Assembly (NCBI RefSeq): GCF_005146945.1
Contig: NZ_SWMS01000039.1
Location: 1 to 40,081 of the forward strand
DNA length: 40,081 bases
Origin: Prauserella endophytica
GTDB lineage: Bacteria > Actinomycetota > Actinomycetes > Mycobacteriales > Pseudonocardiaceae
Direction: 5' to 3'
Below, in pieces: positions 17,034 to 27,729 of the stretch (position 1 is the stretch's first letter; every line of letters begins with the position of its first letter). A program made the position numbers and the translations under genes. A model generated the notes under the pieces. The model did not search any database, was not told the origin of the DNA, and saw only the letters and a program-made list of their open reading frames with translations.

Positions 17034-18455
17034 TACTCCAGCCGGACTTCGTGATGTCGCTGGTGGGTGCCTGCAGACGGGTGCGGCCACCAGTTGATCA
17101 TGGTCGGTTGTGTGGACTAACCCTGATCGGCTGGTGGCCGCGGGTCCCAGCGTAAACCCTGACCGATGGGCGGTGATGTTCGAGGAGATGGTCAGCCGGA
17201 TCGCCGGCCGGTTCACCCGCGTCGAACCCCGCCGACGAGCACGAGCATTGCTGCTCGGGCTGCTGTCGGACCTGCCGGACAAGAACTGCTGGACCATCTC
17301 CGAACACGCCGGCGACGACACCCCCGACGGGATACAATACCTGCTGCGCAAAGCAGTCTGGGACGCCGAGGAGGTCCGCGACGACCTACGCGACTACGTC
17401 ACTGAACACCTCGGCGACACCGGCGCCGTGCTGGTCGTCGACGAAACCGGCGACCTCAAGAAAGGCGTCCACACCGTCGGAGTGCAACGTCAATACACCG
17501 GCACCGCAGGCCGCATCGAGAACGCCCAGGTCGCGGTCTACCTCACCTACGCCACCGACGCCGGGCACGCATTCATCGACCGGGCCCTCTACCTCCCGAA
17601 ATCCTGGACCACCGACCCGACCGCCGCGTGGGCGCAGGAATCCCCGACGACACCGCGTTCGCGACGAAACCCGCGCTGGCGACCACCATGATCGGCCGTG
17701 CCCTCGACGCAGGGGTCCAGGCACAGTGGGTCGCCGGGGATGAGGTTTACGGAGCCGACCCCCACCTGCGCAAGAACCTCGAACAGCGCGGTATCGGCTA
17801 CGTTCTCGCCATCGGCTGCGACCGCCGGGTCAGCACTCCAGCTGGCGTGCTGCGCGCTGACGGTGTTGCCGCCCGGTTGCCTGAACACGTCTGGCAACGC
17901 CTGTCCGCAGGCGCTGGGGCAAAAGGGAATCGCTACTACGACTGGGCCTTCGCCGACATCGACACCGACGAGCCCGACGGGCACCGGTGGCTGCTGATCC
18001 GCCGCCACCGCACCACCGGCGAGCTGGCGTTCTATCGCTGCTACTCACCCCAACTCGTTCCACTGCGGATGCTGGTTCAGGTCGCGGGCCGCAGGTGGAC
18101 AGTCGAGGAATCCTTCCAGACCGGCAAAGGTCTCACCGGGCTCGACCAGCACCAGGTCCGACGGTGGACCTCCTGGCACCGCTGGACGGTCATGGCGATG
18201 TTCGCCCACGCGTTCCTCGCTGTGGTCGCATCCACCGAACGAAACCCCGAACCGGCAACTGCCGGATGGATTTCGTTGACCTGCAACGAAATCCACCACC
18301 TGTTCACCACTCTGATCAGCCGTCCGGTGCTCGATGTCGCACACCGGATCCGCTGCTCAAGATGGCGCAGACGCCACCAATACCGCGCCCAGCAAGGCCA
18401 CTACCAGCGACAATCGACCCACGAAGCATGACCATCACGAACTACCACTGGAGTA
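17034..18455 (+). mobile_element. IS701-type insertion sequence
   Basis: A 1422-bp element bounded by CTAG direct repeats (17030-17033 and 18456-18459), which fits the short YTAR-type targets I know for IS701. Including CTAG, the ends are inverted repeats matching in 22 of 26 positions, starting CTAGTACTCCAG and ending TTCGTGAT. It carries a single transposase reading frame with a one-base deletion. Excising it restores the interrupted gene exactly. Confidence 0.88.
17110..18431 (+). pseudogene. IS701-family transposase, frameshifted
   Basis: The transposase reads in one frame to about 17620 (MFEEMVSRIAGRFTRVEPRRR through LYLPKSWTTDPT) and resumes one frame away (RRVGAGIPDDTAFATKPALA) to the TGA at 18431. 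One C appears to be missing at 17621-17622, where GACCGCC stands for an expected GACCCGCC. The DDE residues are visible: VVDETGDLKKG (first Asp), QWVAGDEVYG (second Asp) and RRWTVEESFQTGKG (Glu). The likely start is ATG 17176, with in-frame GTG codons upstream. The element is probably immobile unless the enzyme is made by programmed frameshifting; no slippery run is present, so simple decay is more likely. Confidence 0.85.
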
Positions 18456-18660
18456 CTAGGTGCGCCCATGATTCCGATACCTGGCCTACACCCAGTTCTG
18501 CAGGTTCGGCATACACGTTGTACAGGGTGTCGTCGTCGATGGTCCAGAAGTAGTCACATTCCAGTTCGACGACACCATTTTCGTTCTGCGCCAGGTGGTC
18601 CAGCAGCAGCGTGCAGGCTTGTCGCAGGCGTTCGACCGGGATTCGCACCGAGTCGCTCAT
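18456..18660 (-). pseudogene. 5' part of a small immunity-like gene interrupted by IS701
   Basis: Starts at ATG 18660, overlapping the stop of the toxin-like gene (TGATG), so the two were coupled. It encodes MSDSVRIPVERLRQACTLLL, then CDYFWTIDDDTLYNVY, then PAELGVGQVSESWAHL, where IS701 cuts in. The rejoined protein has 85 residues. The acidic centre and the G-Q-x-S-E-x-W-x-H-L pattern are typical of small proteins next to polymorphic toxins, so immunity to the adjacent toxin is a reasonable inference. Confidence 0.65.
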
Positions 18661-19437
18661 CAACCGCCTCCTTGAATGTCGTCGATCTGCCGCTGGAAGG
18701 TCTTTATTTCCGCTTCCAGGTGACGAATTATACCATCGATGATGCGTTGTCTGATTTCCGGCGTTGGAGCGTTCTTCAGTATTCCTTTGTTGTCGAAGGC
18801 GTCCGGGTTGGCGCGGTATGCGGCGAGTTTGTCCTGGTGCTCACTGACTTGTTTCTCCAGGGAACGGACGGCGCACTGTTCCGACACCGTCAGGCCACCA
18901 GCCCCCGCGCCCCGTTCTCCGGCCTTCGCGGCATCCCCGGCCTCGTCCACAACGTCAGCGGCGCGTTCCGCACCTTTGACAGCACCCCGCCCGGCGAGGA
19001 TGGCCGCGGCCCCCGTACCGGCGGTGGCCGCAGCTGCGATGGCGTCGGGAATGAGGTGGCCAATGGCGCGTCCGGGGCTTTGTTTCCAGGTGTCGTAGTC
19101 GATCAGGGCTTTGCCGAACTCGGCGGGGTTCTGGACGGCGCCGACAAAGCCTTGCGCGAGAGTGCCCATGTCCTCGGCCCAGCCTTGTGGATCGACGAGG
19201 AGGCGGTTGGGGCTGTAGGTGACGACCATGTCGGCCAGGCCGGTGACACCTTCCCAGGCACCGATACCGATCTCACCGGCGAACCCGGCCACGTCGGCCA
19301 GCCATCCCGGCTCGTCCGGCGCCAAATCGCCCTGGCGCGGATCGCGGCGGCGGCCCGCTCACCGGACTCAGCGAGCTGGTTCCGCGCTCGGTTCAGGATG
19401 TCGCGGGCAGCGGAGCGATGCGCTTCACCAGGATCAA
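18660..19437 (-). pseudogene. Truncated polymorphic-toxin gene (C-terminal half)
   Basis: An uninterrupted frame from 19325 to 18660 encodes 221 residues. A Gly/Trp-rich linker (APDEPGWLADVAGFAGEIG, then VTGLADMVVTYSPNRLLVDP) is followed by an Ala-rich segment and a charged C-terminal domain (SEHQDKLAAYRANPDAFDN, then APTPEIRQRIIDGIIRHLEAE). The DNKG and NAPTPEIR region resembles the Ntox28-type RNase domain, a tentative match. Upstream of 19325 the homologous helical part (EAHRSAARDILNRARNQLAE) continues in another frame, so there is a frameshift near 19325-19345. The gene stops abruptly near 19437, next to the argS fragment, and the N-terminal secretion domain is missing. It overlaps its immunity-like partner. 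Confidence 0.6.
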
Positions 19438-19527
19438 GGGGTTGTGTTGTCGAGAGGCACTGGCCCGGCGACAAACCAGTCGGCCACACTGTGCTTTGTG
19501 TCTTGAGTTTGTGTGGAGGGTTGCGGC

Positions 19528-20238
19528 GTGGTGGAGCAAGTGCGCTCATTGGTCTCTGAGGTGGAGCAGGCGGTGTCTGCGGCGATGGCTGCGGAGCTGA
19601 CTGCGGAACTCGCCGAGCAGGACCCATTGGTGCGCCGATCCGACCATGCCGACTTTCAGTCGAACGTTGCGCTCGCCCTCGCCAAGAAGGCACGTGAGAA
19701 ACCTCGCGACCTGGCGCAGAGGCTGCAGCCGCACCTTGCAGCAGTGCCCTGGCTCACCGGCGTTGAGTTGTCCGGGCCAGGATTTCTCAACATCACGGTG
19801 GCGGATAGGGCGATCACCAAGCAGCTGACGCAGCGTGCCGAGCAGCCGAGGCTGGGGGTGGCGGAGAGTCAGAGTAGGCAGGTTGTCGTTGTCGACTATT
19901 CGGCACCCAACATCGCCAAGGAGATGCACGTCGGGCACTTGCGGTCGACGCTGATCGGTGATGCCCTTGTTCGTATCCTGGGCTTTCTTGGGGCTGAGGT
20001 CGTCCGGCAGAACCATGTCGGTGACTGGGGCACGCAGTTCGGGATGCTGATCCAGTACATCTTCGAGCACCCCGAGGCGAGCTGGCGCAACACCGAGGTC
20101 GGCGACACCGGACGCGAGGACGCAACGTCGGCCTTGGACGCGCTCTATCGTGCTGCCCGAGCCGAGTTCGACGCCGATGCCGCGTTCAAGGAGCGTCGCG
20201 AACCAGTGACTCCATGTAGTCCGCGCAAGTCAAGCTAG
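19528..20238 (+). pseudogene. argS: Arginyl-tRNA synthetase, 3'-truncated
   Basis: The reading frame starts at GTG 19528 or 19531 behind GGAGG and gives the N-terminal tRNA-binding domain (DFQSNVALALAKKA), then VVVVDYSAPNIAKEMHVGHL and RSTLIGDALVRILGFLGAEV with the class I HIGH-type signature HVGH, then NHVGDWGTQFGMLI. Homology ends near residue 224 (DADAAFKER), and an unrelated tail PVTPCSPRKSS runs to the TAG at 20238. More than half of the enzyme, including the KMSKS-like loop and the anticodon-binding domain, is missing, so it cannot charge tRNA. The DYSAPNIAKEMHVGHLRST wording is that of E. coli-type ArgRS rather than the usual actinobacterial form, which suggests an acquired second copy. 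Confidence 0.88.
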
Positions 20239-20390
20239 GACGAACCAAACCGAGACGTCGGTGTGGTCGTGCTCGCCCCGGGGCTTCGTCACGATCAACA
20301 GCGGGTCGAACCGAGGATAGAACTCGCCCTTGATCTGCAGTTCCTCCCGTCGTCTCCCGTAGCACCAGTGATCGCCGACACAGTCAGCGA
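20230..20390 (-). pseudogene. Nudix-like gene fragment at the argS/dnaE junction
   Basis: One minus-strand frame reads DHWCYGRRREELQIKGEFYPRF and then DPLLIVTKPRGEHDHTDVSVW before FVLA and a stop at 20230. The segment from DPLLIVT to VWFVL resembles the strand before the Nudix box in NrtR- or MutT-like proteins; no Nudix box follows, so this is at best a fragment. It lies exactly where ArgRS homology ends. The next 280 bases up to dnaE show no gene and presumably hold the dnaE promoter. Confidence 0.35.
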
Positions 20391-20672
20391 GTGGGTGTCG
20401 ACCCGGGCACCTGTTCGCTGAGCGCCCAGGGTCGCGCTGTGCCGCCTCGGCCTTCCCCGCCGAGCGGCAACACCCACCTCAGACTAGAACATACGTTCGC
20501 GTGCCGCTGGTACCTGTTTAGGTCGTCATCTTCGCAGTCCTCGTGCTCTGGGTAACCTCAAACGGCTACAGGGAGCCGGTGTGGCGGTGCGGAGCTGTCA
20601 GGGCTCAGGACTAAGGTGGAACACCCGGCCGCGCGCGTTGCCGGTTGATCCACTCAGGGGAGGTTTTCGCTG

Positions 20673-23600
20673 GTGTCGAACGATTCCTTCGTCCACCTGC
20701 ACGTGCACACCGAGTACTCGATGCTCGATGGCGCGGCGAAGATCGCTCCTCTGTTCGCGGAGGCGTCCAGACTGGAGATGCCGGCCGTGGGGATGACCGA
20801 CCACGGCAACATGTACGGGGCGGACGAGTTCTACCAGCAGGCGACGAAGGCCGGCATCAAGCCGATCATCGGCATCGAGGCCTACGTCGCTCCCGAGAGC
20901 CGCTTCCACAAGAAGCCGGTGTTCTGGGGACAGAGCAACCAGCGCGGGGCCGACGAGTTCGGTGAGGGCGGCGACGTCTCCGGTGGTGGTGCCTACACCC
21001 ATATGACGATGCTCGCCGAGAACGCGACCGGCCTGCGCAACCTCTTCAAACTGTCCTCACTGGCGAGTATCCAGGGCTACTACCGCAAGCCGAGGATGGA
21101 CCGCGAGCTGATCGCGGAGAACGCCGAGGGCATCATCGCCACCACCGGCTGCCCGTCCGGTGAGGTGCAGACCCGGTTGCGGCTGGGCCAGCGGGACGCG
21201 GCGATCCAGGCGGCGGCCGACTACCGGGACATCTTCGGCAAGGACAATTTCTTCCTGGAGCTGATGGACCACGGCCTGCCGATCGAACGGTCGGTGCGGG
21301 AGGGGCTGCTGGACGTCGGCCGGACGCTGGGACTCACCCCGCTGGCGACGAACGACTCGCACTACGTCACCCAGGATCAGGCCGACTCGCACGCCGCGTT
21401 GCTGTGTGTGCAGTCCGGCAAGACACTGAGTGACCCGAACCGGTTCAAGTTCGGCGGGGACGGCTACTACCTGAAGTCCGCGGCCGAGATGCGTGAGTAC
21501 TGGGACACCGAGGTGCCCGGCGCCGCCGACTCGACGCTGCTGATCGCCGAGCGCGTCCAGTCCTACGAGGACGTCTACGCCCACCACGACCGGATGCCCG
21601 TCTTCGAGGCGCCCGAGGGTCACGACCAGGCGAGCTGGCTGCACAAGGAGGTCATGAAGGGCCTCGACTGGCGCTTCCCGGAAGGTCTGCCCGAGGGCTA
21701 CAGGGAACGGGCCGAACACGAGCTCGGCGTGATCGTGCAGAAGGGCTTCCCCGCCTACTTCCTCGTCGTCGCCGACCTGATCAACTACGCCCGCAGCGTG
21801 GGCATCCGGGTCGGGCCGGGCCGTGGTTCCGCGGCGGGCTCGCTCGTCGCGTACGCGCTGGGTATCACCAACCTGGACCCGATTCCGCAGAAGCTGCTGT
21901 TCGAGCGGTTCCTCAACCCCGAGCGCGCCTCGATGCCCGACATCGACATCGACTTCGACGACCGCAGGCGCGGCGAGATGGTGCGCTACGCCACGGAGAA
22001 GTACGGCGCCGACCGGGTCGCCCAGGTGATCACCTTCGGCACCATTAAGACCAAGGCCGCGATCAAGGACGCCGCGCGCGTCCAGTACGGCCAGCCCGGC
22101 TACTCGATCGCCGACCGGATCTCCAAGGCCCTGCCGCCGCCGATCATGGCCAAGGACATCTCCCTGTCCGGCATCGTCGACCCCCAGCATGAGCGCTACG
22201 GCGAGGCCGCCGAGGTGCGCTCGCTGGTCGAGACCGACGAAGAGTGCAAGACGATCTTCGAAACCGCTCGCGGCCTCGAGGGGCTGATCCGCAACGCGGG
22301 CGTGCACGCCTGCGCGGTGATCATGTCCTCGCAGCCGCTGATGGACTCGATCCCACTCTGGCAGCGCGACGACGGCTCGATCATCACCGGCTGGGACTAC
22401 CCGTCGTGTGAGGCCATCGGGCTGTTGAAGATGGACTTCCTCGGTCTGCGGAACCTGACGGTCATCGGCGACGCGATCGACAACATCAAGGCCAACCGCG
22501 GCGAGGACATCGACCTCGACCGGCTCGGGATGGACGACCCCGAGACCTACAAACTGCTCGCCCGTGGTGACACGCTCGGCGTGTTCCAGCTGGACGGCGG
22601 GCCGATGCGGGACCTGCTGCGCCGGATGCAGCCGACCAGCTTCGACGACATCGTCGCGGTCGGCGCGCTCTACCGCCCCGGCCCGATGGGCATGAACGCC
22701 CACAACGACTATGCCGACCGCAAGAACGGGCGGCAGAAGGTCAAACCGATCCACCCCGAGCTCGAAGAGCCCCTGAAGGAGATCCTGGCCGACACCCACG
22801 GCCTGATCGTCTATCAGGAGCAGATCATGCACATCGGGCAGAAGGTCGCCGGCTACTCGATGGGCCGAGCCGACGTCCTGCGCCGCGCGATGGGCAAGAA
22901 GAAGCAGGAGGTCCTCGAGAAGGAGTTCGAGGGCTTCCACGCCGGGATGCGGGACAACGACTTCTCCGACGAGGCCATCAAGGCCCTGTGGGACACGATC
23001 CTGCCGTTCGCCGGCTACGCGTTCAACAAGAGCCACGCCGCCGCCTACGGCCTGATCTCGTACTGGACCGCGTACCTCAAGGCGAACTACAAGGCCGAGT
23101 ACATGGCCGCGCTGCTCACCTCGGTGGGCGACAACAAGGACAAATCGGCGATCTACCTGTCCGAGTGCCGCAGGCTGGGCATCAAGGTGCTGCCGCCGGA
23201 CGTCAACGAGTCAGCGCTGCGCTTCGCCGCCGTCGGCGACGACATCCGGTTCGGTATGGGCGCGGTGCGCAACGTCGGCGCGAACGTCGTCGACTCGATC
23301 ATCAAGACCCGCGAGGAGAAGGGCAAGTACTCCTCCTTCACCGACTTCCTCGACAAGTCCGAGCTGGTGGCCTGCAACAAGCGGGTGATCGAGTCACTGA
23401 TCAAGGCCGGGGCGTTCGACTCGCTCGGCAACACCCGGCTGTCGATGGTGCAGGTCCACGAGGACGCCGTGGAAGCCGTGGTACCGCTCAAACGCCAGCA
23501 GGCCATGGGGCAGTTCGATCTCTTTGGCGGCGGCGATGACAGTGAGATCACTGATGCTTCCTCGCCATTGGCGCATCTGAAGTTCGGGGACGAGGAGTAC

Positions 23601-24236
23601 CCGCGCAAGCAGCTGCTCGGCTACGAACGGGAAATGCTGGGGCTGTACGTCTCCGCGCACCCGCTGGACGGGGCGGAGCGGATTCTGCGCAAGCACGCGC
23701 CGCGGCCGATCGCGGCCATCCTCGCCGATCCGCCGAAGGAGGGCGAGCTCATCATCTCCGGGCTGATCACCTCCCTCGACCGGCGGGTCAACAAGAAGGG
23801 CGAGCCGTGGGCCATCTGCACGGTGGAGGACCTCGACGCCTCCCTCGAGGTGCTGTTCTTCCCCAAGGCCTACGCGATGTTCTCCGCCGACCTGGCCGAG
23901 GACAACGCGGTGCTGGTGAAGGGCAGGGTCAACTGGCGCGAGGACAAGATGTCGATCTTCGGCGGCGGTCTCGTCCCACTCGACCTCAGTTCCGCCGAAC
24001 TCGGCGGGGACGAACCACCGCTGATGCTGCTGGCCGCGGCCGAACGCATCGACCAGGGCGTGGTCAGCGAACTCAAGCAGACACTGCAGGCCCACCGCGG
24101 TGAGACTCCGGTACACCTCAAGCTCGTCGGCAAACGGCGACAGACGATCTTCGCGCTGTACGACTACCCGGTCAAGGTCAGCTCGATGCTGATGGGTGAG
24201 CTGAAGGGAATCCCGGGAATCACCGCCGGAGGATGA
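20673..24236 (+). CDS. dnaE: DNA polymerase III alpha subunit
   Basis: This 1187-aa protein is the replicative C-family polymerase. An N-terminal PHP domain ([13 protein letters not shown] from residue 8, [10 protein letters not shown] near 39) is followed by the palm ([10 protein letters not shown] near 380 and the catalytic Asp cluster [19 protein letters not shown] near 423), the fingers and beta-binding regions ([18 protein letters not shown] near 780) and a C-terminal OB domain ([16 protein letters not shown] near 1028). The length matches actinobacterial DnaE1. The start is GTG 20673, with GGGGAGG about 9 bases upstream. No frameshift is seen. It is the one clearly core gene of the window, with gene debris and accessory systems on both sides. 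Confidence 0.97.
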   Translation: MSNDSFVHLHVHTEYSMLDGAAKIAPLFAEASRLEMPAVGMTDHGNMYGADEFYQQATKAGIKPIIGIEAYVAPESRFHKKPVFWGQSNQRGADEFGEGGDVSGGGAYTHMTMLAENATGLRNLFKLSSLASIQGYYRKPRMDRELIAENAEGIIATTGCPSGEVQTRLRLGQRDAAIQAAADYRDIFGKDNFFLELMDHGLPIERSVREGLLDVGRTLGLTPLATNDSHYVTQDQADSHAALLCVQSGKTLSDPNRFKFGGDGYYLKSAAEMREYWDTEVPGAADSTLLIAERVQSYEDVYAHHDRMPVFEAPEGHDQASWLHKEVMKGLDWRFPEGLPEGYRERAEHELGVIVQKGFPAYFLVVADLINYARSVGIRVGPGRGSAAGSLVAYALGITNLDPIPQKLLFERFLNPERASMPDIDIDFDDRRRGEMVRYATEKYGADRVAQVITFGTIKTKAAIKDAARVQYGQPGYSIADRISKALPPPIMAKDISLSGIVDPQHERYGEAAEVRSLVETDEECKTIFETARGLEGLIRNAGVHACAVIMSSQPLMDSIPLWQRDDGSIITGWDYPSCEAIGLLKMDFLGLRNLTVIGDAIDNIKANRGEDIDLDRLGMDDPETYKLLARGDTLGVFQLDGGPMRDLLRRMQPTSFDDIVAVGALYRPGPMGMNAHNDYADRKNGRQKVKPIHPELEEPLKEILADTHGLIVYQEQIMHIGQKVAGYSMGRADVLRRAMGKKKQEVLEKEFEGFHAGMRDNDFSDEAIKALWDTILPFAGYAFNKSHAAAYGLISYWTAYLKANYKAEYMAALLTSVGDNKDKSAIYLSECRRLGIKVLPPDVNESALRFAAVGDDIRFGMGAVRNVGANVVDSIIKTREEKGKYSSFTDFLDKSELVACNKRVIESLIKAGAFDSLGNTRLSMVQVHEDAVEAVVPLKRQQAMGQFDLFGGGDDSEITDASSPLAHLKFGDEEYPRKQLLGYEREMLGLYVSAHPLDGAERILRKHAPRPIAAILADPPKEGELIISGLITSLDRRVNKKGEPWAICTVEDLDASLEVLFFPKAYAMFSADLAEDNAVLVKGRVNWREDKMSIFGGGLVPLDLSSAELGGDEPPLMLLAAAERIDQGVVSELKQTLQAHRGETPVHLKLVGKRRQTIFALYDYPVKVSSMLMGELKGIPGITAGG

Positions 24237-24271
24237 CCGGCGTGCCGGAGGCCCACGAGCCCGTGTTCGAC

Positions 24272-24311
24272 GGGCGGGTAGATGCCGGGAAATCGCGGCA
24301 TCTACCCGTCC
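24272..24311 (+). terminator. Probable dnaE terminator hairpin
   Basis: GGGCGGGTAGATGCCG (24272-24287) and CGGCATCTACCCGTCC (24296-24311) form a 16-pair stem with one mismatch and an 8-base loop, 35 bases after the dnaE stop. There is no T tract, as is usual for actinobacterial I-shaped terminators. Confidence 0.7.
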
Positions 24312-24685
24312 GCAATGCGGTACGCGGCGGTCCGGACCGGATCACCTCGGCTCGGCAGTCCACGGCAGGGGGTACAACACTCAGCGGCAGGCACAGGTCC
24401 TCGAAGCAGGACTCTGCGCCAAGGTGGTCGTCGATGATCGACACCAGCCCAGCTGGCACCCAGCATGACGTCGACCGCACACCCCGTCTGGCTCACGGTG
24501 TAGAACCGGTCCACGAGATGGGGGACGTCAACTACCGCACCGCCGTGTCGGAGTGGGCCAATGACCACAAAGTCACGACGGCGAGCCGCACGTCCTCCGT
24601 GTCCGCGGTGTTGGCGGGGATGTCCGCCGGTCTAAGTGGGAGACCAATGCATATTCCTTGACCCTATAACGCCTCGGTCTGACTG
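24312..24685. other. Gap after dnaE with a possible decayed gene
   Basis: No intact gene is seen. On the minus strand, two frames give protein-like segments that could join through a frameshift near 24440: FVVIGPLRHGGAVVDVPHL with VDRFYTVSQTGCAVDVML, then GLVSIIDDHLGAESCFEDL and PLSVVPPAVDCRAEVIRSGP. I do not recognise a family, so a decayed gene is only suspected. The end of the defence operon (DUF499 stop at 24686) closes the gap. Confidence 0.25.
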
Positions 24686-27670
24686 TCAGATATCCTTAAT
24701 GGTTCCACTGATGCCGAGCTCATCCATATTCTGTTGTAAGTCGTTGGCGGTGTCGGCATCCACTACTAGTTGCAGGGTTCCTTGTAAGTAGCTGATCTGC
24801 CGTTCGTCGAGCGCCATGTACAACGTTTTGAACAATGCTGCGAAGGCGTCAGAGTTTCCCGAATTGGCAAGAAGATTACTTGTGAACGAGAACGCAGCTT
24901 GCTTTTCCGTCGCAGCCGGTGAACCGTTGTCTTCTTTATTTCCGGCGCTTCCCGTAGCCGCGCCAGATGTGGCACCGCCCGGCGGTGTTGTCGCTGCCGC
25001 GGAGCCCGTTGCACTGGCTGACTGCGCTGTGGGGCAAGTGCCGGTGTGGTCCGCTTGCCCACAGTGTTCACATGTCTTCGGTTGTGGTTTGGCCAGGCGT
25101 AGTCCGGCGCTAGTGAGGTTCACCTGACCGGGCGCGGTGACCACCACGCGTCCGCCTGAGCCGTCCACAATATCCACGAGCCCTGTTTCTGCGGCGTCAT
25201 AGATGGCTTGCTGCAGGTCGCGGTCACCAGCGAACAACAATGGAAGCCTTGGCGCGCTGTAGAACGCTGCGCGAAGGTCGGACAGGGTCCTCCCGTAATC
25301 CTGATCGCGCAAGTTGTGCAGGAGCGCCTTGGGGTCGAATTGCCCCTTGTCGAATACCTTGTCCCGAGCAGCGAGGCTTTTCCACACTAGCGTGCCGTCC
25401 AACGCCGTGTGGTTCTCATCATCGAATGCGAGTTGGTCGAGATAACGTTCGCCGTCCGGATCGGGTTGTGTCAAATAGACAACGTGTTGATAGGCTCGTT
25501 TGACCGCCTTCTCGAGCTGTTGTTTCGCGCTCGCGAGGTCTTTGGTCCCCGTTGCCTTGAGGTCATCATCGCCTTGGACTTCCGGAGCTGCGAGTGCTTT
25601 CTGTCGAGCGAGGTATTCGACTGCTACCCCACGCGCCAGGCCGCGTCGTTGGGTGTTCACAAGCGCGTACACGGCACTGCTGCCCCACTGCACCGGCAGT
25701 TTCTGCGTTCCCTCTCCAAGCCCCATAGCAACGGTGAGAGCTTCCATCGTCGGTGCTTCCATACCATTACGCAGGCTAAATTGTGCAGGATCGAGCACGA
25801 TCAGCCGTGTCGTGTGCGCCGTGTCTAGCCCGGCAGTCGCAAGAACATCGGCTGCGGGCCGGGCGGTGTCAGCCTCAACGAACATCAACTCACGGAACGG
25901 CCCGCCATTGGAGAGGCCCTGGGCAAACTCGAACAGAACCTCGTCGCGTTCGGCCTCCGTAACCGTACGCCGGATGTTATTGACCAACATCCGGTGCGTG
26001 AGGCGCGTCGAGAGGAAGTAGCGAGCTGGCTTGTTGTTGCCCTGGCCCGGAACAATCTCAACCGCGCTCATGCCTCGGTCGGGATGCACAAGCTCCTCGA
26101 CGACAGTGTCCGCGTCTGTGAGGCTGTAGTTGGCGTCAGGAACACTGGTCGCGGCCTTGACCTCGGGTGCGCTGGCGCCCCTGCCGCGCCCCGGTCGTAG
26201 CGTTCCCACGATGCTGGCAAGGAAGATAAACGTGGCGGCACGCTCTGCCACCCGAGGGTTGGTCTCCGTCCAAATCGTGGGGGTCCGCGCGAGATCTTGA
26301 CGGCGGGCAGTCCCTGCGGCGTCGTCGTGGTTGACGACCTCGATCTCCGCGAGGCTGCGGTAGTTGGCGATCGTCCGGTCGTCTTCGACCAGCCCGCTGC
26401 CAAGCAGCGCCTCACGTACAGAACTATCCGACAGCGGCAAGTCACCTGGGCCGATGAGTGCGGGTACCCACTCGCCAGCCTTGCCTCGCTGTTGTTGGGC
26501 ATACACCGTAGCGGCGAAAATTCGAATGGTCGATCGCACTCGCTGGAATCCGGTGACTTTGCTCCATTCCTCCTTGGCCACGCTCATTAGCATGGGGTGG
26601 AACGGGTAGCACGCCGCTACCTCGTCGTTCCAGCGTCGTCGCCATTCGGCACCGATGGAGTCCCAGACATGTTTGTTCCAGGCCTTGTTGTCCAACACGG
26701 GCTTGTAAAGCGCTGCAGTGGCCGACAACACCTCCGCGGCTGGCTCGGCGTCGAACAGTCGGCGCCGCAAGATATCAGCGAAGTCGCCGACTTCGGTTAC
26801 CGTGGCAGGCAGCCCGTTTCGGTCCAGCAAGCCGTTTAGGTCGTCACGGCGATCTTTTGCCTCATCCGACAAGGCGGTCTTGTCGCGTTCGGATGCGATC
26901 ATGACCATCAATAGGGCGACGCGCGGGACATCGTTGACAACATCGAGTAGAGCACGCAGGAAGGCCATGTCCTGTGCGGCGAGGTCAGGCTTCTGAGCAC
27001 CGTCGAGACCGTTGCCGACATAGTCCAGCACCTCATCCACGATGATCAGGACGGGGCGGTTGACCGCCTTGATCGCCTCGGCGATCTTACTCTTGTCGCT
27101 CCAGAAGGGCCGGTAACGCTCAAAAAGCGTGTAGTCCTTGCCGAACAAGCGCCATAGGAACCGTTCGTACAGGTTGACGGCGGGGCCATCCAGTTCCTGG
27201 ACGCCTGCACCGGGCGTCATGTTGTCGCACGGCAGGACCACGACGTGGGGATTATCGAGATCATCCGGCAGATCACGGCCGATTCGCGCCTTCGCGCGCG
27301 AAATAACTCCTTTGCCCAGTTCTGTGGCAAACAAGGCTTCCGGGTTCGCGATCAAGTGGTAGGCCCCAATGCAGGCATGGGACTTACCGCCTCCCATGCC
27401 CTGGTCCAGACGAGTGACCGCGCGTGCCTTCAGATAGTCGCTGCCACCCCCGACTCGGATCGCAATCTCTGTCAACAGATCGATGAGCCGCCCCGTGGGG
27501 TGCGTGATCTCACCGTAGTAGGTGGCGTCCGCGTACGGCGGTTTGTCGCGACCGGTGCCGTGCACGGCCTGGAACAGCGACATCTGTACATCGTCGATCT
27601 GCCCAGCAGCATTGACGATTTCGGGTCGGATCTTCAACGCCTTCCACCATGGCGTCACGCCTTTTGTCAC
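24686..27670 (-). CDS. DUF499-type AAA ATPase of a defence-like operon
   Basis: A 994-aa ATPase. Walker A is GMGGGKSHA (about residues 90-98) and Walker B VLIIVDEVLDYVG (about 204-216); the N-terminus and nearby MIASERDK segment match the DUF499 family. The C-terminal part has a Ser/Ala/Gly linker after a cysteine motif (CEHCGQADHTGTCP, near residue 860) able to bind zinc. DUF499 proteins are linked to BREX PglY/BrxC and to methylase-helicase defence loci, from family knowledge. The start is GTG 27670, with AGAGGA 4 bases upstream. It is the last gene of the operon, 59 bases after the methyltransferase, and probably supplies ATP-driven assembly or sensing on DNA. Confidence 0.82.
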   Translation of the reverse strand: MTKGVTPWWKALKIRPEIVNAAGQIDDVQMSLFQAVHGTGRDKPPYADATYYGEITHPTGRLIDLLTEIAIRVGGGSDYLKARAVTRLDQGMGGGKSHACIGAYHLIANPEALFATELGKGVISRAKARIGRDLPDDLDNPHVVVLPCDNMTPGAGVQELDGPAVNLYERFLWRLFGKDYTLFERYRPFWSDKSKIAEAIKAVNRPVLIIVDEVLDYVGNGLDGAQKPDLAAQDMAFLRALLDVVNDVPRVALLMVMIASERDKTALSDEAKDRRDDLNGLLDRNGLPATVTEVGDFADILRRRLFDAEPAAEVLSATAALYKPVLDNKAWNKHVWDSIGAEWRRRWNDEVAACYPFHPMLMSVAKEEWSKVTGFQRVRSTIRIFAATVYAQQQRGKAGEWVPALIGPGDLPLSDSSVREALLGSGLVEDDRTIANYRSLAEIEVVNHDDAAGTARRQDLARTPTIWTETNPRVAERAATFIFLASIVGTLRPGRGRGASAPEVKAATSVPDANYSLTDADTVVEELVHPDRGMSAVEIVPGQGNNKPARYFLSTRLTHRMLVNNIRRTVTEAERDEVLFEFAQGLSNGGPFRELMFVEADTARPAADVLATAGLDTAHTTRLIVLDPAQFSLRNGMEAPTMEALTVAMGLGEGTQKLPVQWGSSAVYALVNTQRRGLARGVAVEYLARQKALAAPEVQGDDDLKATGTKDLASAKQQLEKAVKRAYQHVVYLTQPDPDGERYLDQLAFDDENHTALDGTLVWKSLAARDKVFDKGQFDPKALLHNLRDQDYGRTLSDLRAAFYSAPRLPLLFAGDRDLQQAIYDAAETGLVDIVDGSGGRVVVTAPGQVNLTSAGLRLAKPQPKTCEHCGQADHTGTCPTAQSASATGSAAATTPPGGATSGAATGSAGNKEDNGSPAATEKQAAFSFTSNLLANSGNSDAFAALFKTLYMALDERQISYLQGTLQLVVDADTANDLQQNMDELGISGTIKDI

Positions 27671-27729
27671 GTCATCCTCTTGTGTTCATGTGTCATCGTG
27701 CGCCGGTCAAGTGTGATCTCCACAAGCAC

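Noticed and set aside
21057-23036. 659-codon minus-strand frame inside dnaE
   Set aside because: Shadow frame in the GC-rich dnaE coding sequence; it has no recognisable domain, and dnaE on the other strand is fully supported.
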